A DNA stretch of 64,000 nt from Roseateles koreensis. Lineage in GTDB: Bacteria; Pseudomonadota; Gammaproteobacteria; Burkholderiales; Burkholderiaceae_C. Made by a program: the position numbers and the translations under genes. Position 1 is the first letter of the stretch. The number at the start of each line of letters is the position of its first letter. Positions 20,080 to 27,773 of the stretch are shown piece by piece. The stretch is from assembly GCF_028595305.1 (NCBI RefSeq), contig NZ_JAQQXS010000009.1:144303-208302 (forward strand). Reading direction: 5' to 3'. Below the pieces are notes generated by a model. The model searched no databases. It had not been told where the DNA came from and worked only from the letters and a program-made list of their open reading frames with translations.

Positions 20080-20094
20080 TGTTGCAATGCAGCA
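20080..20094. promoter_or_regulatory. PhaR-like operator, distal
   Basis: TGTTGCA-A-TGCAGCA, the same palindrome with one mismatch, centred 57 bases from the proximal copy. Between 20095 and 20301 no further gene or clear signal is seen. Confidence 0.5.
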
Positions 20095-20301
20095 AAAAGA
20101 CGCGAAACGTGCATTTCAACAATTGCGCCAGATCAAACGCACCCACCTTCAAGGGCTGGACGGTCGAGATGCCGTGCCCGCAGGATGGCGCAGGGCCATG
20201 ACGTGGGGATGACGCGGGCATGACATCATCGAGGGGCGCTTTCCGCTATGGTGGCAGCCGCGCAGGCTGCAATTTCAACGCGCGTGAAGGGAAATGAACG
20301 A

Positions 20302-20751
20302 ATGCCCATGAGTGAATCACGACCCCAGGCCCAAGGGCGCGCTGCCTTTGCGCATTTCGAGACCCTGAGCACCCGTTGGATGGACAACGATGTTTACGGG
20401 CATCTCAACAATGTCGTTTACTACAGCCTCTTCGATACGGCGGTGAACCAGTACCTGATCCGCACGGGCGCCCTGGACATTCACGCCGGCTCGGTGATTG
20501 GCTTGGTGATCGAAACGCATTGCAACTTCTTCGATTCGCTGGCATTTCCGCAGGTCATTGAGGCCGGCATCCGCATCGGCCATCAGGGCCGCTCCAGCGT
20601 GCGTTACGAGATTGGCCTGTTCGCGGCGGGCGCCGAGTTGTGCGCCGCACGCGGGCACTTCGTCCATGTCTATGTGGACCGGGCCACGCGCCGGCCGGTG
20701 TCCGCGCTGCCGATTGAAACCTTGTCTGCCTTGAAAGGACTGACCCTGTGA
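20302..20751 (+). CDS. acyl-CoA thioesterase, 4HBT hotdog family
   Basis: 149 residues if started at 20302 (ATG 20308 also possible; GAAGGGA lies about 10-15 bases upstream). The hotdog signature RWMDNDVYGHLNNVVYY, with the family Asp and the GHxNN turn, and the later GRSSVRYEIGLF strand place it with YbgC/FadM-type thioesterases that hydrolyse acyl-CoAs. The preferred chain is not known. Its stop overlaps the GTG start of the nitroreductase (GTGA), so the two are probably translated together. Confidence 0.85.
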   Translation: MPMSESRPQAQGRAAFAHFETLSTRWMDNDVYGHLNNVVYYSLFDTAVNQYLIRTGALDIHAGSVIGLVIETHCNFFDSLAFPQVIEAGIRIGHQGRSSVRYEIGLFAAGAELCAARGHFVHVYVDRATRRPVSALPIETLSALKGLTL

Positions 20752-21470
20752 GCTCTGACAACCCACGCTTTGCCACGCCTTCGGCGCTGGAAGGGGCCGC
20801 TGTGGACGCGGCCATCCTGACCCGCCATTCCATGCGCGCCTATTTGCCGCGCCCGGTGGAGCGGCCGGTGATTGAGGACTTGCTGCGGGTGGCCTCATTT
20901 GCGCCTTCGGGCACCAATACCCAGCCCTGGCAAGTGCATGTGCTGACCGGCGCGGCCAAGGCCCGTCTGAGTGACCGCATCACGGCAGCCTATCTCGACC
21001 CTGCGCAGAACGCCGCCCACCAAGAGGAGTACGCCTACTACCCCGAGCAGTGGAAGTCGCCCTATATCGACCGCCGCCGCAAGGTGGGCTGGGACTTGTA
21101 CGGCTTGCTCGACATCGCCAAGACCGACAAGGCGCGCATGCAGCAGCAGCATGGCCGCAACTACGAGTTTTTTGATGCGCCGGTGGGCCTGATCTTCAGC
21201 ATCGACCGGGTGATGCAGCAGGGCAGTTGGCTGGATTACGGCATGTTTTTGCAGAACATCATGGTGGCCGCGCGTGCACGCGGCCTACACACCTGCCCGC
21301 AGGCGGCCTTCACGCAGTTCCACCGCCTGATCGCCGACGAGCTGCAATTCGCGCCCGAGCAGATGCTGGTGTGCGGCATGGCCTTGGGTTATGCCGACCC
21401 GCAGGCCATTGAAAACAGCTTGGTGACCGAGCGCGTGCCGGTGGCCGAGTTCACGCGGTTTTACGAGTAG
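20748..21470 (+). CDS. nitroreductase family protein
   Basis: 240 residues starting at GTG 20748, which overlaps the thioesterase stop. An FMN-binding nitroreductase fold is recognised from RHSMRAYLPRPVERPVIEDLLRVA and ASFAPSGTNTQPWQVHV near the N-terminus and the conserved GLHTCPQAAF and GMALGYAD near the C-terminus. These enzymes reduce nitro compounds, quinones or enones with NAD(P)H. Substrate not predictable. Confidence 0.9.
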   Translation: MSSDNPRFATPSALEGAAVDAAILTRHSMRAYLPRPVERPVIEDLLRVASFAPSGTNTQPWQVHVLTGAAKARLSDRITAAYLDPAQNAAHQEEYAYYPEQWKSPYIDRRRKVGWDLYGLLDIAKTDKARMQQQHGRNYEFFDAPVGLIFSIDRVMQQGSWLDYGMFLQNIMVAARARGLHTCPQAAFTQFHRLIADELQFAPEQMLVCGMALGYADPQAIENSLVTERVPVAEFTRFYE

Positions 21471-21539
21471 GCTGGCCTGGCTCTGCCTGCTGAATCGGGT
21501 CCGCTGATATAAGCCACAAGCACAAGCACAAGACTTTTC

Positions 21540-22502
21540 ATGAAGCCAAAAATTCTGGTCACCCGTCGCATTTTTCCTGAAGTAGTGGCGCGTTTGCGCA
21601 CCGTCTTCGACGTGGATTGGTATGACGAAAACGAGCCACTCAGTGCGGAACAACTACAGCGCCGCCTGCAAGGCAAGCAGGGTGTTTTTGCCTCAGGCAG
21701 CGAGCAGATCACTGCTGAACTGGTGGCCGCTTGCCCTGATTTGAAGGCCGTGTGCCTGATGACCGTGGGCTACAACAATGTGGACATCGCTGCCTGTACG
21801 GCGCGCGGTGTCGTGGTGACCAATGCGCCTGACGTGCTGACTGAGACGACCGCAGATTTCGGCTTCGCCCTCATGATGGCTGCCGCCCGGCGCATCACCG
21901 AAAGCGAGCACTATCTGCGCCGCGGTGAGTGGACGCAGTGGCGCGTGGATCTGTTTGCGGGCGCAGACATTCACGGCAGCACCTTGGGCATTTTGGGCAT
22001 GGGCCGCATCGGCCAAGCCATTGCCCGGCGGGGCGCCCTGGGCTTTGGCATGCGGGTGATTTATCACAACCGCAGCCGCTTGAGCGCTGAGCAAGAGGCG
22101 CCCCTGGGGGCCCGCTGGGTCAGCAAAGAAGATGTGCTGGCCCAGGCCGATCATTTGGTTCTGGTGCTGCCTTACTCGCCCGCATCCCATCACCTGATTG
22201 CCGCGCCTGAGCTGGCGCTGATGAAGCGCAGTGCCACGCTCACCAACATCGCGCGTGGCGGCGTGGTAGATGAAAACGCACTTGCGCAAGCCCTGGGTGA
22301 AGGGCGTTTGGCGGCCGCCGGGCTGGATGTTTTTGAAGGCGAGCCCGCAGTGAACCCCCGCTTGCTGGCCTTGAACAATGTGGTGCTGACGCCCCATATC
22401 GCCAGCGCCTCGGTCCCCACGCGGCGGGCCATGTGCAATCTCGCAGCCGACAACTTGATCGCCCTGCTGAGCGGCGCAGCCGCCGTGACGCCCGTCAACT
22501 AG
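21540..22502 (+). CDS. D-2-hydroxyacid dehydrogenase (glyoxylate/hydroxypyruvate reductase type)
   Basis: 320 residues. The NAD(P)-binding motif GMGRIGQAIARR is near residue 155. The catalytic segments follow: NIARGGVVDENALAQAL with the active Arg, the Glu of DVFEGEP and the His of LTPHIASAS. The fold matches GhrB/GyaR-type reductases, which reduce glyoxylate or hydroxypyruvate. A CTCGTG tandem repeat starts two bases after the stop. Confidence 0.9.
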   Translation: MKPKILVTRRIFPEVVARLRTVFDVDWYDENEPLSAEQLQRRLQGKQGVFASGSEQITAELVAACPDLKAVCLMTVGYNNVDIAACTARGVVVTNAPDVLTETTADFGFALMMAAARRITESEHYLRRGEWTQWRVDLFAGADIHGSTLGILGMGRIGQAIARRGALGFGMRVIYHNRSRLSAEQEAPLGARWVSKEDVLAQADHLVLVLPYSPASHHLIAAPELALMKRSATLTNIARGGVVDENALAQALGEGRLAAAGLDVFEGEPAVNPRLLALNNVVLTPHIASASVPTRRAMCNLAADNLIALLSGAAAVTPVN

Positions 22503-22503
22503 C

Positions 22504-22540
<37 letters not shown>

Positions 22541-22547
22541 GCCGTGC

Positions 22548-24797
22548 TCAGGGGCTGAGTGCCGGCGCCCCGGGCATCCGCTTTAATAGTTCGCGCTCGA
22601 AGGCGCGAACCACTGACACATCATGATCGGCCCGGGGCGCTGCAGCCGCGATGGCCCGGCGGCGGGCTTGTTGATCTGCTGCGGGCTCTTGGGCCAGCGC
22701 TACCGCCTTGTCGATGTAGGCGGGCACCGCGCCAGCGATCAAGTCCGGCATGCCAATTTGGCGCAGCAACCCAGCTGCCAGCCGTTGCCGCATGAACGGC
22801 CCTTCGAGCGTCAGCACGGGGATGCCTTCGCGCACCGCCTTCCACGCGGTCGTGTAGCCCGAGAATGCAGGGCAGTCCAGAAACACGGTGCAGACCTGCA
22901 GCGCGTGCCTGAACTCACCCTCGTTCAGCCAAGGCAGAAAAGCCACGAAATCGTCGGCCTTTAAACCCGCCGCATCGAATGCCGCCGCCAAGCGCGCGTG
23001 CAGGGGTTCGCGCAGGCCCTGCATGGATTCGCTCACTGGGATCACAAAGCGGCAGGGGCCCAGTCTGCGGGCGATTTCGACATACACCGCATCAAACTCA
23101 GGCGCGAATTTGAGCAAGCTCTGCGGAATCAGAAACAGCGACGCGCCGTTTGCGTTCGACATGAGGCGGGCCACGGCTTCGCTGGCTTGGGCTTCAATTT
23201 CAAGCCCAACTTCAATCTCAAACGGGCGGGTGCAACAGCCAGTGCCGGGCAAACGGATCAAGTGCTCCCGGTAATGAGCCTGGCCGTCTTCCGGCTCGAT
23301 CAACTGGCCCGAGAAAAACAAGTCGATCGTGGCGAGGCCGGTCGTGATGGGGTGCCCCCAGCCTGCCGCTTGCAAGGGCGCCAGCCTTTGTTGCGCCAAG
23401 CCGTAGCACACGGTGTCCATGCCCAACTCCGGGTAGTACAAAACATCTTGCCGGTCTTGCGCGATCCGATCTGCCCAACCCGTGCTGCCGGCCAGCGAAC
23501 CAGCATCCCGCCACTGCGCAACGGCCTGTTTGGCGAGCTCGGTTTGCGCATCTTCGATGGCGCCGAGGTGGTAGATCGTGAGTTCGAACAAGCTCGCGTC
23601 CAGATGCTCGATCAAGCCCTTGAGCACAATGTCCCAGACCGAGTGACGGCGAATGTGCGCGGACACAATGCCCAGGCGAATACGTTCGCCGGCGGCGCGG
23701 GGCGCCCAATCGGGGCGCTGAGGCGGCTGCGTGTTTTCTTGAGCGCTCAGATCGGCAAATCTTGACAGCCGGTCCTTGTGATTGCCCGGCAGATAGGCCA
23801 AGGCAAAGGGTAGATTGGCCAGGCGGTCATGCCGCAAGCCACCTTGCTGCACGGCGGCGTCTCGCCAAAGTGCATAGGCGTCCAGGCCCGCGTCAAACTG
23901 TGCCAGTCGCTGGGCCGCGTCCTTTTGGCTGCCCGCCATCTTGGGCAAGGCAAACACCAACGCCGCCAGGCGGAACATGGCGCTCGACGGCATCAGCGCG
24001 ACCGCGCGGCCCAGGTAGGGCTGCATCTCGGTCAGCTTGTTTTGGTTGTGAAGCACCAGCAGCAAATTGGACACGGCATCCGGCATGTCCGGCTTGATCG
24101 CCAGCGCCGCCCGGTACGCCTGTTCGGCCTCGGGCAAACGGCCCTGAGTCTGCAGCACCGAGCCCAATGCGTTGTGGGCATCGGCCAGCCCCGGTGCGTT
24201 GGACAAGAGCTGCCGCAGCAGCTGCTCAGCCGCCTGCAAATGCCCCAGGTCAGACAAGGCCAGGGCGTAGTTGTAGAACGTATCCAGCCGCTGCGGGTCG
24301 GCCTCCAGCACTTCTTTGTACAGCTGAACTGCTTCGCTCAACCGTCCCGCTTCTCGCCACACATTGGCCAGATTGCTGCGGGTGGAGAGGCTGTGCGGGC
24401 GCAAGCGCAGCGAGTTCTTGAGCGCAACCGCAGCCTCGTCGAGCCGGCCTGCACGCCGACAGGCCACGCCCAGGTAGTCGTACGCGCCCGGATTTTTGGG
24501 ATCAAGCTTGACACAGCGCTGGCAGGCGGCCAACGCATCTTTTTGCTGCATGAGCAAAGCGCGCGCCAACGACAGCCACGCTGGCAGAAATTGCGGCAGC
24601 CTTTCAAGCAAATGCCCGGCCTGCTGCTCCAACTCGGCCCAGGCGCCACTGGACTCCAGCGCGATCAACAAACCCTTATTGGCATCTTCGCGCAGAGGGA
24701 ATTTCTGCAACAGCGTCCGATAGACCGCCGCCGCCTCGGCATGCTTGCCTTGCTGCCCCAGTGTGGCTGCGGTGCGGAGGAGTGCGGCTGGGTTCAT
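22548..24797 (-). CDS. TPR protein with O-GlcNAc-transferase-like C-terminal domain
   Basis: 749 residues. The N-terminal half (about 1-300) consists of tetratricopeptide repeats, visible in segments such as DAHNALGSVLQTQGRLPEAEQAYRA. The C-terminal half resembles the SPINDLY/glycosyltransferase 41 catalytic region, with IRLGIVSAHIRRHSVWDIVL and AGWGHPITTGLATIDLFFSG. Such proteins transfer sugars to proteins in some bacteria (for example flagellin or HMW adhesins). The donor, the acceptor and activity are unknown. No glycan locus is adjacent. Confidence 0.8.
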   Translation of the reverse strand: MNPAALLRTAATLGQQGKHAEAAAVYRTLLQKFPLREDANKGLLIALESSGAWAELEQQAGHLLERLPQFLPAWLSLARALLMQQKDALAACQRCVKLDPKNPGAYDYLGVACRRAGRLDEAAVALKNSLRLRPHSLSTRSNLANVWREAGRLSEAVQLYKEVLEADPQRLDTFYNYALALSDLGHLQAAEQLLRQLLSNAPGLADAHNALGSVLQTQGRLPEAEQAYRAALAIKPDMPDAVSNLLLVLHNQNKLTEMQPYLGRAVALMPSSAMFRLAALVFALPKMAGSQKDAAQRLAQFDAGLDAYALWRDAAVQQGGLRHDRLANLPFALAYLPGNHKDRLSRFADLSAQENTQPPQRPDWAPRAAGERIRLGIVSAHIRRHSVWDIVLKGLIEHLDASLFELTIYHLGAIEDAQTELAKQAVAQWRDAGSLAGSTGWADRIAQDRQDVLYYPELGMDTVCYGLAQQRLAPLQAAGWGHPITTGLATIDLFFSGQLIEPEDGQAHYREHLIRLPGTGCCTRPFEIEVGLEIEAQASEAVARLMSNANGASLFLIPQSLLKFAPEFDAVYVEIARRLGPCRFVIPVSESMQGLREPLHARLAAAFDAAGLKADDFVAFLPWLNEGEFRHALQVCTVFLDCPAFSGYTTAWKAVREGIPVLTLEGPFMRQRLAAGLLRQIGMPDLIAGAVPAYIDKAVALAQEPAADQQARRRAIAAAAPRADHDVSVVRAFERELLKRMPGAPALSP

Positions 24798-25198
24798 GGG
24801 GTGCAGGTGAGGTGAGGGACGGAGTTAGCGGTGGAGCTTATACCGGACGCTTTGACGCGGGCTTGGAGAAGTACCCCCGCCGTTCCGCCTTGATCCGCAT
24901 GTTTGCGTCAATCCCGTCAAAGGGCGACAGGAAGACGCGGGGTGCAGAAACTGGAAAAGGTGCGACTCTTTGCATGAAAGATCGCCACCAAGACCTTTGA
25001 TCATTCACCGCTGCTCATTTGCTGGAAAAGCGACTGGTCCCCGGAGGATGCCACGCCCCATATACCTGCTTGCCGCCACGCATCCCACTACCGGCAACCC
25101 GTTCATCATTTCTACGGGCGAGATGGTCCTTCCGCAGCTGGACGTTTAAATCGGTGGTGCGGTTGGTTTTTCACTCATTTACACCATCCTTAAAGTAA
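24798..25198. other. 401-base region before the Rhs locus
   Basis: No supported gene. A 33-codon reading frame from ATG 25049 has GGAGG touching its start codon, too close to work as a ribosome binding site. The sequence becomes AT-rich from about 25150, just before the first Rhs gene. Confidence 0.5.
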
Positions 25199-25837
25199 AT
25201 GCATCAAATGAATAATTTTGGTAAAAGCTTGAAAAATGAAATGACAACAAGCCAAATAACTAATTGTTTGTTCGTCTTAATGCTGGGTTCAATAAATTTA
25301 TCTGCAAACGCCGAAACTCTTCCTGCTCTTGTATGGTTGCTTCCTGGCTCGATATATCGATGGACCACCAACTTAAGTCTCGCGAAGAAGAGTCAAGAAG
25401 AGACTCTTCCCGAGCGGATTGCCTCTATATATTGCAATCCAAGTAATGGTTATATGGATGATTGTGGTGTTAGATATGTTGAGGACTGGGTGTTGGATCC
25501 GGTGCAGTATTACGTAAACGGAGTTTCATTAAATTGGAAACGCGACTACGAAAGATACGATTACAGCGGTAAAACTATATACAGAAGGCAGTTTTCAGTT
25601 CCCGGGCAAGGTGTATGTGTGGGAGAAGATGGACTCACCTATGGGCCGATTCAACACGTTGTGAATACAAGTGCCAATGGTTCGGTTTCATTGACAGAAT
25701 TTTGTCAAAATTTGAAACATCAAGATTTGCCTGATCCTAAAGATTGCCCAAAATCCAATCCAATCCAATCAATGCATCTAATGGTAATAAAATTCAAAAA
25801 GAGCAAGATTATGTGGGGTCAGGAGAAAATAAGTTAA
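25199..25837 (+). CDS. Rhs protein 1, N-terminal fragment (frameshifted)
   Basis: 212 residues as it stands; Met at 25208 is an alternative start. A signal peptide is visible after a polar stretch (CLFVLMLGSINLSANA). The following extracellular-looking region has several cysteines. It ends ...DPKDCPKSNPI, after which the correct Rhs frame is left because of a third AATCC copy at 25752-25770. With two copies the frame would run on as SNPINASNGNKIQKEQDY into the next entry. The last ~25 residues here are therefore out of frame. The region is AT-rich compared with the chromosome. Confidence 0.75.
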   Translation: MHQMNNFGKSLKNEMTTSQITNCLFVLMLGSINLSANAETLPALVWLLPGSIYRWTTNLSLAKKSQEETLPERIASIYCNPSNGYMDDCGVRYVEDWVLDPVQYYVNGVSLNWKRDYERYDYSGKTIYRRQFSVPGQGVCVGEDGLTYGPIQHVVNTSANGSVSLTEFCQNLKHQDLPDPKDCPKSNPIQSMHLMVIKFKKSKIMWGQEKIS

Positions 25838-27765
25838 ATTACACGAGAACTTTTAATGGTATGAAGGGGAGGTGGACTTCAAATTTTAATATTTATGGGG
25901 TGAACTTGGTCTCTGTGCGAAATAATATATTAGCAGGGGGTGGCTATTATTTTGTGGAAGAATTTTCTAAAAAAATTGCAATCAGGGATCCGTTGATAGT
26001 TGACGCTCCATTTTTGAGCGTGATGTACGTCGGGGAGCTTTGGCGAACGAGTAATGAGTTCGCGCTGAATCGAGAAGATCGCCGAACAATATATTTCGGA
26101 AATCCGAATTCTGAATTTGCTGCGCCCCCCTATGTAAATGATAGGATTTCCAATATTTTCGATGAGCAGGGGCACATCACTGGCTACTTTATTCGTAATT
26201 TTGATAACAATTCAATAGAGCGGTATAGCCTGTCAGGAAGTCTTGTCCAGATTTCATTTGGAAATGGGGGGGTTAATAATCTAACTTATTCTGATGCTGG
26301 TACTTCGCAGAGTTTTGCTCCGGGTCAGGCTCATCTTGTTGGTGTAAAAGATAATTTCGGCCGAGAGCTTAAATTTACTTACGACAGCGTTGGAAGAAGA
26401 ATAACATTAACTGACCCGGCTGGCGGTGTGTATGTCTATAATTACAACGAGAGCTCTGCCAATGGATCTCTGGAAATATCAAATTCAAGCACCATAACTT
26501 CTGTAATTTACCCCGATGGAGGTAGGCGTATTTATTGGTACAACGAGAAGGATAAAATGGCCGATGAAATTCAGCAAATTTCTCTGACTGGAATTACTGA
26601 TGAAAATGGTATCAGATTTTCTTCCTACTCCTATGATTCCTCGGGTAGGGCAATTTCTACTGAGCATGCGGGCGGCGTTGAGAAGGTAACTTTTGACTAC
26701 TCGCAGAGTCCGGTTCTAACGGCTTTTACTGACCCTTTTGGTACTATTAGGACTGAACGATTTATTGAACTCAATAATTCTCTGGTAAGTACTGGGCAAG
26801 TGCAACCCGGCGGCTCGGGTTGCGCAGAATCCGCTAGTAATATAGGTTATGATACAAATGGAAATATTGTAAATTATTCTGATTTTTCTGGACGAATTAA
26901 CGCGATTAATTACGACCTAAGCCGAAATTTAGAATCACTGAGAGTGGAGGCGGCGGGTAGCGCGCAAGAACGGCGAGTATTTACCCAGTGGCACCCTGAT
27001 TGGCGCTTAAGTACGAAGGTCGCCGAGCCGCTGCGGGTTACCACCTCGGTCTACAACGGCCAACCTGATCCCTTTAGCGCCGGCACGGCTTCTTGTGCCC
27101 CCAGCAATGCATTGCTACCTGATGGCAAACCCATCGCCGTTCTGTGTAAGAGGGTCGAGCAGGCCACCACCGACGCCAATGGAGGCCAAGGCTTCGCGGC
27201 CATGCTTCAGTCTGGTGTACCTGCCCGTATTTGGCAATACAGCTACAACGAATTCGGCCAGGTACTCACCACCACCAACCCCTTGGGCAACGTTACCCGC
27301 AAGACCTATTACAGCGATACCAGCAGCAGTCATACCATGGGGGATTTGCAAAGCATTACTAACTCCCTGGGCCAAGTCACGCAATACACCCAGTACGATC
27401 CCAACGGCCAAGTCCTGCAGGTCATCGACCCCAACGGGGTGTCCACCCAGTACCAATACGACCAGCGCCAACGCCTGACCCGCGTCAGCACCGCAGGCGC
27501 CACCACCCGCTACGACTACTGGCCCACCGGCCTGCTCAAACAAGTCACCCAACCCGACGCCAGCTTCGTCAGCTACAGCTATGACGACGCGAACCGCCTG
27601 ATCGCCCTCAGCGACAGCCTGGGCAACCGCATCGACTACACCTTGGACAACAGTGGCAATCGCACGGCCGAGCAAGTCAAAGACCCCGGCGGTGCCCTTG
27701 CCCGGCAAGTCAGCCGCGTGATGGACGCCCTGAACCGCGTTCAGCAAAGCAACGGCCGGGAGTGA
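25744..27765 (+). CDS. Rhs protein 1, main part (YD-repeat protein)
   Basis: Up to 673 residues in the second frame, entered after the repeat; the only initiator at the 5' end is a TTG, so separate translation is doubtful. It begins with the Rhs plug-like opening NGNKIQKEQDYVGSGENKL and continues with many YD repeats (for example YDQRQRLTRVSTAGATTRYDY). It ends at LNRVQQSNGRE with no toxin tip. Bases up to about 26,950 are AT-rich, the remainder is GC-rich, so the gene is a mosaic. It lies directly before a second Rhs gene and probably forms a two-part Rhs shell with it. Confidence 0.8.
   Translation: MPKIQSNPINASNGNKIQKEQDYVGSGENKLNYTRTFNGMKGRWTSNFNIYGVNLVSVRNNILAGGGYYFVEEFSKKIAIRDPLIVDAPFLSVMYVGELWRTSNEFALNREDRRTIYFGNPNSEFAAPPYVNDRISNIFDEQGHITGYFIRNFDNNSIERYSLSGSLVQISFGNGGVNNLTYSDAGTSQSFAPGQAHLVGVKDNFGRELKFTYDSVGRRITLTDPAGGVYVYNYNESSANGSLEISNSSTITSVIYPDGGRRIYWYNEKDKMADEIQQISLTGITDENGIRFSSYSYDSSGRAISTEHAGGVEKVTFDYSQSPVLTAFTDPFGTIRTERFIELNNSLVSTGQVQPGGSGCAESASNIGYDTNGNIVNYSDFSGRINAINYDLSRNLESLRVEAAGSAQERRVFTQWHPDWRLSTKVAEPLRVTTSVYNGQPDPFSAGTASCAPSNALLPDGKPIAVLCKRVEQATTDANGGQGFAAMLQSGVPARIWQYSYNEFGQVLTTTNPLGNVTRKTYYSDTSSSHTMGDLQSITNSLGQVTQYTQYDPNGQVLQVIDPNGVSTQYQYDQRQRLTRVSTAGATTRYDYWPTGLLKQVTQPDASFVSYSYDDANRLIALSDSLGNRIDYTLDNSGNRTAEQVKDPGGALARQVSRVMDALNRVQQSNGRE
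25752..25770 (+). repeat. pentanucleotide repeat (AATCC)3 causing frameshift
   Basis: AATCC occurs three times followed by a partial AATC. Removing one unit joins the upstream and downstream Rhs frames exactly, and the joined sequence reads as the conserved Rhs element NPIN-x-(S/T)-GNK. Confidence 0.85.
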
Positions 27766-27773
27766 GCATCATC

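Noticed and set aside
25049..25150. 33-codon frame MPRPIYLLAATH... before the Rhs locus
   Set aside because: GGAGG touches the start codon, leaving no spacing; no family match and no neighbour link.
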